Shown here piece by piece: positions 17,822-27,553 of a DNA stretch of 64,000 nt (within the stretch, counting starts at the first letter, position 1; the number at the start of each line of letters is the position of its first letter). The position numbers were made by a program, and so were the translations under genes. This stretch comes from Bacteroidota bacterium. GTDB lineage: Bacteria; Bacteroidota; Bacteroidia; Chitinophagales; Chitinophagaceae. The notes below the pieces were generated by a model. That model saw only the letters and a list, made by a program, of their open reading frames with translations, was not told the DNA's origin and searched no databases. The stretch spans positions 1-64,000 of the forward strand of contig JAEWKC010000001.1 in the NCBI GenBank assembly GCA_023386235.1, in the 5' to 3' direction.

Positions 17822-17841
17822 AACGCGCCGCAAGGCGCGTT
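17822..17841 (+). terminator. Terminator after the EF-G2-type gene
   Basis: An 8-base perfect stem AACGCGCC/GGCGCGTT closes a GCAA (GNRA) tetraloop and is followed by TTGTTTT, 14 bases after the stop codon. Confidence 0.93.
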
Positions 17842-17988
17842 TTGTTTTACAGGTATACGCTGAACAAGGCAAACTTTCTTGCTGTTTGTTAATTAATATA
17901 ATTTTTTGCACCCTGCTCTTCGCAATATTCCGCAGACCAACCCGAAGTGTAGATAGAAGTAGATTGGTTATCTGTTGCGTTTAAACAC

Positions 17989-19075
17989 TTATGCTTCTTT
18001 CTCGCTCATGAGATAAGCTTTAATGAATCCATCCAGCTCGCCGTCCATCACGGGCTGTATGTTGCCTGTTTCAAAATCTGTACGGTGATCTTTGATCATT
18101 TTATACGGATGAAAAACATACGACCGGATCTGGCTGCCCCATTCAATTTTCTTTTTAGAAGAATTGGCTTCGTCTTTTAATGCTTCGCGTTTGCGTAATT
18201 CTTCTTCATACAAACGACTCTTCAGCATGGTCATTGCTTTTTCACGATTGCCCAACTGTGTTCTTTCTGTTTGACAAACGACCACAATACCCGTAGGGAT
18301 GTGTGTGAGCATTACTTTAGTTTCTACCTTATTTACGTTTTGCCCACCTGCACCGCCACTGCGTGCCGTTTCCATTTTTACATCATTCTCATGAATATTT
18401 ATTTCAATAGAATCATCTACCAGTGGGTAAACAAAAACAGAAGCAAAGGAAGTATGTCTGCGTGCATTACTATCAAACGGAGAGATGCGTACCAACCGAT
18501 GCACGCCACTTTCAGATTTCAGAAAGCCGTAAGCAAATGGCCCGTCAAATTGCAGCGTAGCAGATTTTATACCCGCTTCATCGCCGCTCTGGTATTCCAG
18601 TTCCGTTACCTTCCATCCTTGCTTCTCGCCATACATACGGTACATACGTAGCAGCATCTCTGCCCAATCTTGACTTTCTGTGCCACCGGCGCCGGGCGTA
18701 ATTTGTAGTACGGCAGGCATCTCATCTTCGGGTTGATTAAGTGTACTTTTAAACTCTGTATCCTCCAGCTTTTCTAAAGCAATTTTATAAACGGATTCGG
18801 TTTCTTCTTCTGTAGCTTCTCCTTCTTTCCAGAATTCAAAAAGGGTGGCAAAATCTTCCACAGCCGTTTGAGTTTCGGTATACAGCTTCAACCAGTTTTC
18901 ATTGGTCTGAATATCTTTCATGGTTTGTGTGGCACGTTCGTTATCATCCCAAAAGCCGGCGGACAGAGAGAGTTGCCTGTCCATTTCAATTTTAGACTCG
19001 CGGTTATCTACGTCAAAGAAACCTCCTCAGGACGCTTAACCGGTCCCTTATATCATTTAAATTTTCAATAGTCAT
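17989..19075 (-). CDS. prfB: Peptide chain release factor 2, programmed +1 frameshift
   Basis: RF2 terminates translation at UGA and UAA. The first frame starts at ATG 19075 (MTIENLNDIRDRLSVLRRFL) and meets an in-frame UGA at 19013-19015. A +1 shift on CTT-TGA-C continues as DVDNRESKIEM into the long frame, giving about 361 aa, normal for RF2. The slippery site is canonical: AGGAGG (19022-19027), three bases, then CTTTGAC. This makes synthesis self-regulating, because low RF2 raises frameshifting. The SPF tripeptide (RISPFDSN) reads the stop codon and GGQ (SGGAGGQNVNK) triggers hydrolysis. A predictor that ignores the shift would start falsely at the internal ATG 18984. A near-consensus promoter is at 19083-19112. 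Confidence 0.95.
19013..19027 (-). promoter_or_regulatory. RF2 programmed frameshift site
   Basis: Read on the minus strand this is AGGAGG-TTT-CTT-TGA, with C next. The internal Shine-Dalgarno-like AGGAGG sits three bases before the slippery CTT and the UGA stop, the spacing needed for +1 shifting. The zero-frame product would be 20 residues. Confidence 0.95.
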
Positions 19076-19082
19076 AATGCTG

Positions 19083-19112
19083 CAAAAATAATTAATTTCA
19101 AGTAAATACAAA
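19083..19112 (-). promoter_or_regulatory. prfB promoter TTTG-N18-TATTTTTG
   Basis: On the minus strand TTTG (19109-19112), 18 bases, then TATTTTTG (19083-19090). Only seven bases separate the -7 box from the ATG at 19075, so the transcript would have almost no leader. Confidence 0.65.
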
Positions 19113-19147
19113 GCAGGCTATAATGCTTGTAATTGCTGTATGATAAT

Positions 19148-19192
19148 AAAAAATGAGGCTGACTCTTGTTTAGAGAGACAACCTCGTTTTTA
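19148..19192 (-). terminator. Terminator after the lipocalin-like gene
   Basis: An imperfect stem with GAGG/CCTC and AGAG/CTCT cores is flanked by A-run and T-run arms (AAAAAATGAGG, CCTCGTTTTT). It lies 15 bases after the stop of the gene at 19207. The symmetric flanks could work in both directions. Confidence 0.7.
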
Positions 19193-19206
19193 ACTGAAGT
19201 AATTTG

Positions 19207-19632
19207 TTATTGTTTCGTGTATGTAAAAACCATAGTGCCAGATGATTCATTGACAATAGTGAATTGCAATGTTTGATTATTATTGGATAATACTATGGGC
19301 AATTTTTTTTCTTCTTCATTGACTGTATAATAATACGTATTGTCTTTTTTTGTCCATGGGAATTCTAAATTTTGAACCTTGCAGGTTGTAGTGCCCGTTT
19401 GAGGCTGAGATAGACTAAATTTAAATGTACTTGCATTTGCCTGAAAATAGGATTCTTTGAAGCATGCTCTGTTTGTAACATCTGTAGGTTGACTCGATGC
19501 TGTTTTGATGGTTACAATTTTCCAGTTGCCAATTAATGGATCCGTGTTTTTTTCACTTTCTTTACTACAAGATACTGCTGAGAAAATTACTGTTACTACG
19601 AAGAGTAAGAGAAATAAAGATTGTTTTTTCAT
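19207..19632 (-). CDS. Lipocalin-like lipoprotein
   Basis: A 141-aa lipoprotein: signal MKKQSLFLLLFVVTVIFSAV with lipobox ending at Cys22 (SAVSC). The mature part starts DPLIGNWKIVTIKT, the GxW opening typical of the lipocalin-like family of Bacteroidota. A run of predicted beta strands follows (STFKFSLS, TYYYTVN, TLQFTIVNE, TMVFTYTKQ). Two Cys residues (RACF, TTCK) could form a disulfide. The ligand is unknown. Monocistronic with its own terminator. Small lipocalin-like lipoproteins are numerous and rarely characterised. Confidence 0.75.
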   Translation of the reverse strand: MKKQSLFLLLFVVTVIFSAVSCSKESEKNTDPLIGNWKIVTIKTASSQPTDVTNRACFKESYFQANASTFKFSLSQPQTGTTTCKVQNLEFPWTKKDNTYYYTVNEEEKKLPIVLSNNNQTLQFTIVNESSGTMVFTYTKQ

Positions 19633-19806
19633 CTTTTTACTTTTTTTATTTTTATAGTTTATAAAGCCTGATTTTGGGCTTTGATATTACATTAAATGAA
19701 CCGCTTACTTTCTTGTTTTTTTAGCATGTCAAATATGTAACGGATTACATTTTTGCAAGATTAATGCCAAATTCTTCTACTATAAATTAATTCTGAAAGA
19801 AAAAAA

Positions 19807-22257
19807 TTATCGTAACAGCTCATCAATCTTTACAAATTGATAGCCTTTCTTTTTTAAATAGGAAATGAGTTGTGGAAGATGCTTATAAAATTTATCGGTT
19901 CTTCCGGGATGTGTACCAATGTGCGAAAGCAAGATAAAACCGTTCAGGGTGTTTGCATTTTCATAAGCAACAATATTATCATATATAACTTGTGAACTTC
20001 GATAATTTTTAGCATCAGGCGTGGTATAATCAGCGTGTGATAAAGTGCCGGGTGTAAAGTTGATGAGCTGCAAACCTGATTCAGTAGTCCAGTCGGCAAT
20101 TGTTTGATTATACCATTCGTAGGGCGGAAGAAAATAGAAGGCATCCTTTTTATTGATCCCGATTTTTTTCATTTTAGCATAATTAGCTGCGATATCTTCC
20201 GTAAATTCTTCTTTAGTTACCAGTAAGCTATCCCGGTTGCTCCAGTCATTGTAAAGCAAATGCTTATCGGAGTGTGCTCCGAGATAATGGCCATTCGATT
20301 TCAACTTTTTTATTGCATTGCTGAATGCTGGATTAGCATAAAAATTTCCTGTGAAAAAGAAAGAACCTTTTATTTTTTCTTTTTGCAAAGTATTGATGAT
20401 ATGCTGTGCCCCGTCGGCAAATTCATCTCCGGTAAATACCAAAGCTATTTGCTTCTTGCTTGCATCACCTCTTATTATTGCGCCATGGGCTTTTACTTCA
20501 CCGCTTTTATTTTCCATGGCAGCCAGCAGATAAACTAATGAAGCGGTGCCATCCATGGTAGGTTCATTGGTGCTGTAATCGCCATAGTCATCATGATAAA
20601 CTGCCAAATCGCTTTGAAATTCGGCATATTCATCTTCGTTGTAGAGTGTAATGCCAATCAAATTGCTGTAGATGGTAGTATAAACAGGCCCGTCAACCAG
20701 TCCGCCGTCTGTTCCCATATTAGCAATTTTAGTAAACGCGGCGTGTGGGTCAACCGGTGTATCGCCCCAGGCAGGCAAACCATATACCATACTGGTACCC
20801 CAGGGATTGCAGCCGAAAATCCAGTCAAAATTAGCTTGCATCAATTCATCGAAACTACTATCGTTGCTCAGGTCTTTGTACCACAAGCATTGTATGGCAA
20901 AGGCCGTAGTAAGATTATTGCTGCACCAGATAAATGGAATGCCGCGGTAAAATCCGTTTTGCTTTGCTTTGTTCCAAACGAGTTCAATGCCTTGCCTGTA
21001 GTACTGTATCATTTCCTGTTTGCTGTCTTTGTCTGTTTTGCCTAAAGCATAGTGTCCTAAATTAATAAACGGATACCATTGATAATGCTTAGCGGTATCC
21101 TGTCCTAACCAGGGCGTTATTTTTTCAGCTCTGCTGAATTGCAGCGATTCATTTTTATAGCGCTTATCTTTGGTTAAAGTATATAGTTGTGCTGCTGCCA
21201 AATGCATATCATCAACATAATTATCCTCGGCATAGATGTAAGGAGATTTTACAGAGGCTGTTTGCTGTACGCCGGGTTGTTTAATACCCATGTTGTAAGC
21301 GGTAAAGGCTTTCGGATATAGCTTTTTCGCATAATCAGGATTTATTTTATCAAATACCTGATAGCCTAAGGCAAACGCGCTGGCGTATTTACCGGCTGTG
21401 GAAGCTACACCGGTACTTTTATTCATCAGGTTCTTCTGCATTTGCGGTTCGCCCGAGCAGAAGTATACAGGTCTTTCAAATCCTCTGCCATAAAAATTAT
21501 CTTCTTTAGGCATGCGCATAGAATGATGATCTCTGTCGTCAGCAATCTGGTTGAACAGCCAATCTTCTTTAGGATGCATTTTTTTTAACCAGTCCAAGCC
21601 CCATTTGGCAGCGTCCAATACATCAGGAAGATTATTTTTTCCTTCCAGTCCATTGGCCTGATGATGGTCTGTAAATACATGCGGAAAATCTCTGTATGCC
21701 GCCAGTAAATGAAAAACAGCGTTGGCGGAAGTAGTGGAATATTGTAGATAATCAGATGCATCATGCCATCCGCCAACGACATCTATACGCGTACTATCCG
21801 GTACGGGAGCATACAACGTGTAGCCGTCATGCGTGTGACAAGAGTCTTTTGTATAAGGATTAAAACCGCATTGTTGTTGACGCATGTAGCGCAAAGCGAA
21901 ATCGGCCGCTCCTTTGTACACGTCTTTATTTATTTTAAAAACAGGGGACTGCGCATTATCTGCTTTAAGATAATACATACCCGGTTTGTTGAAGTCAGAG
22001 AAATTTAAACGCAATACATTTTCAAACGGGCCATATTTACCAAAATTTTTGCCTGTTTTAGCGGTAAAAACAATTTTGCCTGTAATCGAGTCAATGAGTT
22101 GAAAAGTAACCGGAATCTTATTTTCCTTACTTCCCCATACCGCAACCTTCACACCATTTGGCTGATAACCCAATTGGTTGATACGAATAACTGATTGGGA
22201 AAAGAGAGTAGTGGATAATAAGATAAGAATAGCGGTAAATGATTTCTTTAACAGCAT
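19807..22257 (-). CDS. GH9 glycosidase fused to a NodB-like deacetylase domain
   Basis: An 816-aa secreted enzyme (signal to about residue 20, FSQS). Domains in order: cellulase N-terminal Ig-like domain (22-108, IRINQLGYQPNG), GH9 (alpha/alpha)6 barrel (about 115-582), NodB/CE4-like domain (about 603-816). GH9 catalytic residues are in place: the GGWHDASDY motif (Asp166/Asp169) and the general acid Glu565 in NEPTMDG. The deacetylase domain has LVFTGDEFADG (607-616) where TFDDG is expected, then HSDKH (662-666) for metal, and a late SHIGTHPGR. The metal site is therefore partly altered. Likely substrates are beta-glucans or acetylated or amino-sugar glucans; the pairing suggests chitosan- or xylan-like material, which is inference. 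Periplasmic or surface location. Confidence 0.88.
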   Translation of the reverse strand: MLLKKSFTAILILLSTTLFSQSVIRINQLGYQPNGVKVAVWGSKENKIPVTFQLIDSITGKIVFTAKTGKNFGKYGPFENVLRLNFSDFNKPGMYYLKADNAQSPVFKINKDVYKGAADFALRYMRQQQCGFNPYTKDSCHTHDGYTLYAPVPDSTRIDVVGGWHDASDYLQYSTTSANAVFHLLAAYRDFPHVFTDHHQANGLEGKNNLPDVLDAAKWGLDWLKKMHPKEDWLFNQIADDRDHHSMRMPKEDNFYGRGFERPVYFCSGEPQMQKNLMNKSTGVASTAGKYASAFALGYQVFDKINPDYAKKLYPKAFTAYNMGIKQPGVQQTASVKSPYIYAEDNYVDDMHLAAAQLYTLTKDKRYKNESLQFSRAEKITPWLGQDTAKHYQWYPFINLGHYALGKTDKDSKQEMIQYYRQGIELVWNKAKQNGFYRGIPFIWCSNNLTTAFAIQCLWYKDLSNDSSFDELMQANFDWIFGCNPWGTSMVYGLPAWGDTPVDPHAAFTKIANMGTDGGLVDGPVYTTIYSNLIGITLYNEDEYAEFQSDLAVYHDDYGDYSTNEPTMDGTASLVYLLAAMENKSGEVKAHGAIIRGDASKKQIALVFTGDEFADGAQHIINTLQKEKIKGSFFFTGNFYANPAFSNAIKKLKSNGHYLGAHSDKHLLYNDWSNRDSLLVTKEEFTEDIAANYAKMKKIGINKKDAFYFLPPYEWYNQTIADWTTESGLQLINFTPGTLSHADYTTPDAKNYRSSQVIYDNIVAYENANTLNGFILLSHIGTHPGRTDKFYKHLPQLISYLKKKGYQFVKIDELLR

Positions 22258-22411
22258 ATGATTGATATTGATTGATGTAATTGAGCGTTGAATATGTGTT
22301 TAATTCTGTGCTTAAAGATAATCAATCTTATTTAAAAATAAAAGATTCAACGCTAAAGATGAATCATGCTGTGGATAGAAGCCATTTTGAAAATTAATTG
22401 ATTTTATTACA

Positions 22412-23458
22412 CTACATAACTCTTGCTCTCGGGTCTATCCAGCCATAGAGAATATCTGCAAGAATATTTACTACAACAAAAAAAGTAGCCGTTATCAATA
22501 CGCTGCCCATAACCACCGGAAAGTCCAGGTTTTCCAAAGCATCAACGGTGATTTTTCCAATTCCTTTCCAGTTAAAAATATACTCTACAAAGAAAGCGCC
22601 CGCCAATAGCTCTGCAAACCAGCCTGTAATGGCCGTTACCACAGGATTTAAAGCATTGGGCAATGCGTGCCTGAATAATACATTTTTTTTGCTGAGACCT
22701 TTGGCGTAGGCGGTGCGTATATAATCTTTGCTAAGCACATCTAACATTGAACTGCGCGTAAGCTGCACAATAATGGCCAAAGGACGAATGCCAAGCGTTA
22801 TTGCGGGAAGTATCAGGTTTTTTATTTCGAGTTGTTTACCATCTATTGGGTGATATTCAAAAAGACTGCCCGTCATAAACAGTCCGGTATAATCATGTAG
22901 CAGGAAACCAAATACATAAGCTATTACAATACCTATGAAAAAAGAAGGAGCTGAAATGCCCAAGACACTTGCGAAAACTGCCGATGTATCCATCCATGTA
23001 TTTTGTTTCACGGCAGAAAGAACACCCAGTGCCACACCGACAACCGTGGCGAATAATATGGCTGAAAAAGCAAGCACTATGGTGCCGGGCAATGCTTCAA
23101 ACAACAGATCAATGACGGGCCTTTTTGTTTGATAGGATCGACGAAGATTGGGTATCTTGATACCTACTTTAGTATCGCCACCTGCAAAAAAGCCTTTTAG
23201 TTTTTTATCCTGAATTTCTTTTTCTGTATGTATGCCGATGGGTGACACGTCGTTCATGTAAAGCAATAGCTGTCGCCATTTGGGTTGATCCAAAGCTAAT
23301 TCTTTTCGTACATTCTGGATGGTAGTACTATCTCCCGACTGACCCATAACCAATCGGGCAGGGTCGCCGAATCCCTGAAACAGCATAAACACAATAATCA
23401 CTACGCCGATTAAGACGAGTATGCCATAAAATGTTTTATGTAAAAGAAAACGAAGCAA
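22412..23458 (-). CDS. ABC transporter permease, DppB/OppB family
   Basis: A 348-aa inner-membrane subunit of a peptide- or nickel-type importer. It has an N-terminal helix (8-28), a roughly 100-aa periplasmic loop, then five helices (about 124-340). The EAA loop that contacts the ATPase is YIRTAYAKGLSKKNVLFRHALPNALNPV, opening with the DYIRTA signature. The partner permease (DppC), ATPase and binding protein are not in the window, so the transporter is split over loci. The substrate is unassigned. It lies 11 bases downstream of dnaE and may be co-transcribed with it. Confidence 0.88.
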   Translation of the reverse strand: MLRFLLHKTFYGILVLIGVVIIVFMLFQGFGDPARLVMGQSGDSTTIQNVRKELALDQPKWRQLLLYMNDVSPIGIHTEKEIQDKKLKGFFAGGDTKVGIKIPNLRRSYQTKRPVIDLLFEALPGTIVLAFSAILFATVVGVALGVLSAVKQNTWMDTSAVFASVLGISAPSFFIGIVIAYVFGFLLHDYTGLFMTGSLFEYHPIDGKQLEIKNLILPAITLGIRPLAIIVQLTRSSMLDVLSKDYIRTAYAKGLSKKNVLFRHALPNALNPVVTAITGWFAELLAGAFFVEYIFNWKGIGKITVDALENLDFPVVMGSVLITATFFVVVNILADILYGWIDPRARVM

Positions 23459-23469
23459 ATAATTAAAAT

Positions 23470-26400
23470 TTAAGTTTTACTTTCTACAAATATTTCTATA
23501 TTGGTGGCGGCATTGAGATAGGCGGTTAACTCATCATTCATTGCAACGCCTTTTCCGTGGAAGAATAAATCAATTTCGAAATTGTTGACATCGTCATAAA
23601 TTCTAAATTTGAGGCGTACTTTTCCGGGATTGCGCTCTATATTTTCTTCTAAAAAATCAATCATTTCATTGTTGATATTTTTAGCCAATACTTGTAATTC
23701 TATACTGTTCGTAAATATTTCTTTTACGGTGTCGAGCAGGTAAATATTACTGATTTTAAACTCGTATTGATCAGTATTAAAGCGTTGTTTAAAGTATCCG
23801 CTTATATATAGCGTCTGACCTTTTTCTATAAAATGTTTGTACTTCACATAGTCTTCGCTCCAAAACATTATTTCTGTGTTGCCGGTGTAATCTTCAATGG
23901 TAACGGAGCCAAACTCTCTTCCGGTGCGGCTTGTACGATGGGCGGCATCTGTAACCAATCCTGCTATTTTAAAGTTGATGTTGGTATTGGGTGTAGTTTC
24001 TTTATCTTCTTTAATTTTTGCAAATTCTTCGATCGGGAGAATATGATAATGATTCATTTCAAATTTAAACTTATCCAATGGGTGGCCGCTTAAATAAATC
24101 CCCGTTACTTCTTTCTCATAATTGAGCTTTTCCATCAAGGTCCACGCATTGCAGGGCAATATTTTGGGCGCACGCGCTTCCGGCATTTCCATATCTCCAA
24201 ATAATGAATTGCTCATTTGCTGCTGGCTCGATTGATATACATTCCCAAACTTAATGATTCTCTCAACATTATTGGCATTTTCATTGGGTTGTGTGGCAAA
24301 GTATTGCGCTCTGTGCATTTCAGGAAAACAATCAAATGCGCCGGAGTATATCAAACTCTCTACCGAGCGTTTATTCACTGTTCTTTGATTTACTCTTTTT
24401 ACAAAATCGAAAACATCTTTAAAAGGACCGTTTGTTTTTCTTTCTTCCAAAATGCTGTTGATGGCCGCGTCGCCCATACCTTTCAAGCCGCCGAAACCAA
24501 AACGTATTTCTCCTTTTTTATTTACGGCAAATCCTTTTTGCGATTCATTGACGTCGCAGTTCAATACTTTGATACCCATACGTTTACACTCTTCCATAAA
24601 GAAGGTGATTTTGCTGATATCCCCGGCATGATTCAGCACTGCCGCCATATATTCGGAAGGATAGTGAGCTTTTAAATAACCTGTTTGATAAGCCACAAAT
24701 GCATAGCAGGTAGAGTGCGATTTATTGAAAGCGTACTGGGCAAATTCTTTCCAGTCGTCCCAAATTTTCTTTAGTATTTTTTCAGGATGTCCTTTAGCTT
24801 TAGCTCCTTCCAGAAACTGGGCTTCCATTTTATTCAGCACATCAATCTGTTTTTTACCCATTGCTTTACGAAGCACGTCGGCATTGCCTTTTGTAAAGCC
24901 GGCCAATTTTTGAGAAAGCAACATCACCTGCTCCTGATACACGGTAATTCCATACGTATCGCTAAGGTATTCTTCCATTTCTGGTAGATCATATTCAACC
25001 TTTTCCAACCCGTGTTTTCTTTTGATAAAATTAGGAATGTACTTTAACGGGCCGGGACGGTACAGCGCGTTCATGGCAATCAGATCGCCAAAAACGTCGG
25101 GCTTTAAGTCGCGCAAATGTTTCTGCATTCCGGGACTTTCAAACTGAAACGTGGCGTTGGTTTCGCCGCGCTGGTATAATTCATAGGTGACTTTATCGTC
25201 AAGCGGAATACTGTCTATATCCAGCTCCACGCCATGATTTTCTTTAATGAGCTTGAGAGCGGTTTTAATAACAGATAGGTTTTTTAAGCCCAGGAAATCC
25301 ATCTTTATAACCCCTGCATCTTCAATAACCTTACCTTCTATCTGTGTTACCCACAGGTCTGAATCTTTAGCGGTAGCTACGGGTATCAGGTTGGTAAGAT
25401 CTTCCGGTGCAATGATAATGCCCGCAGCGTGTATACCGGTGTTGCGCACTTTGCCCTCCAATCTTTCTGCTTCATGCAATACATCGGATTGCAGGCCCGG
25501 TGTATTGTATATTTCCCGTAACTTTTTTATGCGTTCAATTTCATCGGCCTGGTAACCTTCTTTACTTTCAAGTGATTTTTCGCCATTCTTTTCTTCCGAT
25601 TTACTAACCGGCGCATGCAGCACTCTCCATAATTTTGTGCCCGGTCTTTCGGGAACCAGCTTGGCAAGCGCATTAGAGTCGGTTAACGGCAGATCCATTA
25701 CGCGCGCAACGTCTTTAATGCTCATTTTGGCAGCCATCGTACCGTAAGTAATAATCTGGGCTACCTGCTGTTTGGAATATTTTTCTACTACATAATCAAT
25801 TACTTTTTGCCGGCCTTCATCGTCAAAATCAGTATCAATATCAGGCATCGACAAGCGGTCGGGATTAAGAAAACGCTCAAACAGCAAATCGTATTTTATA
25901 GGATCAATATTGGTAATGCCAATGCAGTACGCCACTACACTTCCTGCCGCGGAGCCACGTCCGGGGCCAACAAATACGCCCATTTCACGACCTGCTTTAA
26001 TAAAATCCATTACTATCAGAAAGTATCCGGCAAAGCCCATATTCCTGATTACATCCAACTCAAAATCTATCCTTTCCTTTACTTCTGCGTTGAGGTCGGT
26101 ATATCTTTGTTTGGCACCTTCGTAGGTGAGATAATGCAAGTAGCTCCACTGGTTAAGCTTCGTATCGTTGGTTTTTGCAAACTCCTGAGGCAACGGAAAA
26201 TTGGGCAGTAAAATATCTTTCTTTAGCTGAAGAGGCTTTACACGGTCAACAATCATTTGTGTGTTATCTAAAGATTGCGGAATATCTTTAAACAGATGTT
26301 CCATTTCCTGTTTTGTTTTAAAATAAAACTGGTTGTTGGGAAACTTAAATCTTCTGTTTTTTACTTGCGCGTCGTCATTTACAAAATCGTCAAAGCCGGG

Positions 26401-27144
26401 TGTAGTTTGCTTTTCACCGGTATTGATGCATAGAAGTATATCGTGCGCATTATAATCTTCTTTGTCGGTATAATGACTGTCATTCGTGCATATTACAGGC
26501 ACATTGTATTTTTTGGCAAACTCCAGTAGAGTATGATTAATTTTTTCCTGTTCGGGAATGTCGTGGCGTTGCAGCTCTATAAAATAATCTTCACCAAACA
26601 GGTCAAGCCACCATTTAAATTCTTTTTCAGCCTCTTCGATGCTTTTGTTCAGAATGCTTTGAGGTACATACGCACCAATGCAGCAGGTGGTAGCAATGAG
26701 TCCTTCGTGATATTGTTCGATAAGTTTTTTATCTACCCGCGGATATTTAGAATACATTCCTTCTATATAACCTAAAGAGGTAAGTTTTACTAAGTTGTGA
26801 TATCCTATTTCATCTTTAGCTAACAATACCTGATGATATCTTTTATCTTTATTATCTTTGGAAAATGTTTTTTGAAAACGGTCTTCCACCACGTACAATT
26901 CGCAGCCAACAATGGGCTTTACTACAGGCTCTTTAATATCTTTACCATTAGCGTCTTTCCCTATTATTTTTGTATTTTTCCAAGCTTGCGACACAAAATC
27001 GAAAACACCGAACATATTACCATGATCTGTAAGGGCAATAGCCGGCATACCGTTGGTCTCAGCTTTTTTATACATACTGGAAATAGAAGCGGCGCCGTCT
27101 AACAAGGAGTATTCTGAATGTACATGTAAGTGTGAAAATTGCAT
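23470..27144 (-). CDS. dnaE: DNA polymerase III alpha subunit
   Basis: Replicative polymerase catalytic subunit, 1224 aa. The N-terminal PHP domain begins FSHLHVHSEYSLLDGAASI. The polymerase core carries the catalytic Asp motif SMPDIDTDFDDEGR and GPGRGSAAGSVVAYC for the incoming nucleotide. The tandem HhH and OB-fold (TGREFGSVTIEDYTGNTEIMFW) lie toward the C-terminus. Length and order match DnaE1-type enzymes; no proofreading exonuclease domain is fused. It acts in the cytoplasmic replisome. The dppB-like gene follows after 11 bases. Confidence 0.97.
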   Translation of the reverse strand: MQFSHLHVHSEYSLLDGAASISSMYKKAETNGMPAIALTDHGNMFGVFDFVSQAWKNTKIIGKDANGKDIKEPVVKPIVGCELYVVEDRFQKTFSKDNKDKRYHQVLLAKDEIGYHNLVKLTSLGYIEGMYSKYPRVDKKLIEQYHEGLIATTCCIGAYVPQSILNKSIEEAEKEFKWWLDLFGEDYFIELQRHDIPEQEKINHTLLEFAKKYNVPVICTNDSHYTDKEDYNAHDILLCINTGEKQTTPGFDDFVNDDAQVKNRRFKFPNNQFYFKTKQEMEHLFKDIPQSLDNTQMIVDRVKPLQLKKDILLPNFPLPQEFAKTNDTKLNQWSYLHYLTYEGAKQRYTDLNAEVKERIDFELDVIRNMGFAGYFLIVMDFIKAGREMGVFVGPGRGSAAGSVVAYCIGITNIDPIKYDLLFERFLNPDRLSMPDIDTDFDDEGRQKVIDYVVEKYSKQQVAQIITYGTMAAKMSIKDVARVMDLPLTDSNALAKLVPERPGTKLWRVLHAPVSKSEEKNGEKSLESKEGYQADEIERIKKLREIYNTPGLQSDVLHEAERLEGKVRNTGIHAAGIIIAPEDLTNLIPVATAKDSDLWVTQIEGKVIEDAGVIKMDFLGLKNLSVIKTALKLIKENHGVELDIDSIPLDDKVTYELYQRGETNATFQFESPGMQKHLRDLKPDVFGDLIAMNALYRPGPLKYIPNFIKRKHGLEKVEYDLPEMEEYLSDTYGITVYQEQVMLLSQKLAGFTKGNADVLRKAMGKKQIDVLNKMEAQFLEGAKAKGHPEKILKKIWDDWKEFAQYAFNKSHSTCYAFVAYQTGYLKAHYPSEYMAAVLNHAGDISKITFFMEECKRMGIKVLNCDVNESQKGFAVNKKGEIRFGFGGLKGMGDAAINSILEERKTNGPFKDVFDFVKRVNQRTVNKRSVESLIYSGAFDCFPEMHRAQYFATQPNENANNVERIIKFGNVYQSSQQQMSNSLFGDMEMPEARAPKILPCNAWTLMEKLNYEKEVTGIYLSGHPLDKFKFEMNHYHILPIEEFAKIKEDKETTPNTNINFKIAGLVTDAAHRTSRTGREFGSVTIEDYTGNTEIMFWSEDYVKYKHFIEKGQTLYISGYFKQRFNTDQYEFKISNIYLLDTVKEIFTNSIELQVLAKNINNEMIDFLEENIERNPGKVRLKFRIYDDVNNFEIDLFFHGKGVAMNDELTAYLNAATNIEIFVESKT

Positions 27145-27286
27145 ATTTATAATCTACTAAAACTATTTAAAGATGAACAAACGAATGTACAATTTTAATC
27201 AGGATTTTCAGAATGTTTTTTGCCGATAGAAGTTTGCATTTGAAACACATTATTTTGTAAATTATTCAATCATCTGATATGAAAAA

Positions 27287-27310
27287 AACCACTCCGTTAA
27301 TGAAGTGGTT
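27287..27310 (-). terminator. Terminator after the small membrane protein gene
   Basis: AACCACT (27287-27293) and AGTGGTT (27304-27310) form the stem. On the minus strand it is followed by a run of T residues, 30 bases after the stop of the gene at 27341. Confidence 0.8.
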
Positions 27311-27340
27311 AAATATATATAGAGAGTAAGGATATTGCTA

Positions 27341-27553
27341 TTATCTCTTTTTTACTTTCACATACTGGTGCTTAAGACTGGGTACTAATATCTGCGATAT
27401 TAGCCACAGGAAGAAATAAGTTACTACGCCTATCAGCAAAGTCATACTTATGCCCAATACGCCGCTTGGCTGCAATATTAAGAACGAAAGTGCTACCGAT
27501 ACAAATGGTAATATTATCAGTAAAGTCTTGTATATATTTTTAAGATTTTTCAT
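27341..27553 (-). CDS. Small two-helix membrane protein
   Basis: A 70-aa protein with two clear hydrophobic helices (about 10-28 and 33-56) joined by a short QPSGVLG turn and ending in a basic tail (KHQYVKVKKR). No family is recognised. A lysine-rich start (MKNLKNIYK) and positive end predict both termini in the cytoplasm. It is followed by its own terminator, which supports an expressed gene. The gap between it and smc (27554-27829) shows no other gene. Confidence 0.6.
   Translation of the reverse strand: MKNLKNIYKTLLIILPFVSVALSFLILQPSGVLGISMTLLIGVVTYFFLWLISQILVPSLKHQYVKVKKR

Noticed and set aside
17890..17985. Minus-strand peptide-like stretch (SIYTSGWSAEYCEEQGAKN) after prfB
   Set aside because: No start codon and only about 25 codons. 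It could be a remnant of a lost gene, but cannot be told from chance.
19807..22257. Calling the GH9-NodB gene two genes
   Set aside because: The frame is continuous, with no start-like gap between the domains.
22284..22354. Inverted repeat AGCGTTGAAT/ATTCAACGCT upstream of the GH9 gene
   Set aside because: The arms are 10 bases with a 51-base gap and no T-run. An operator is possible, but there is no further support.
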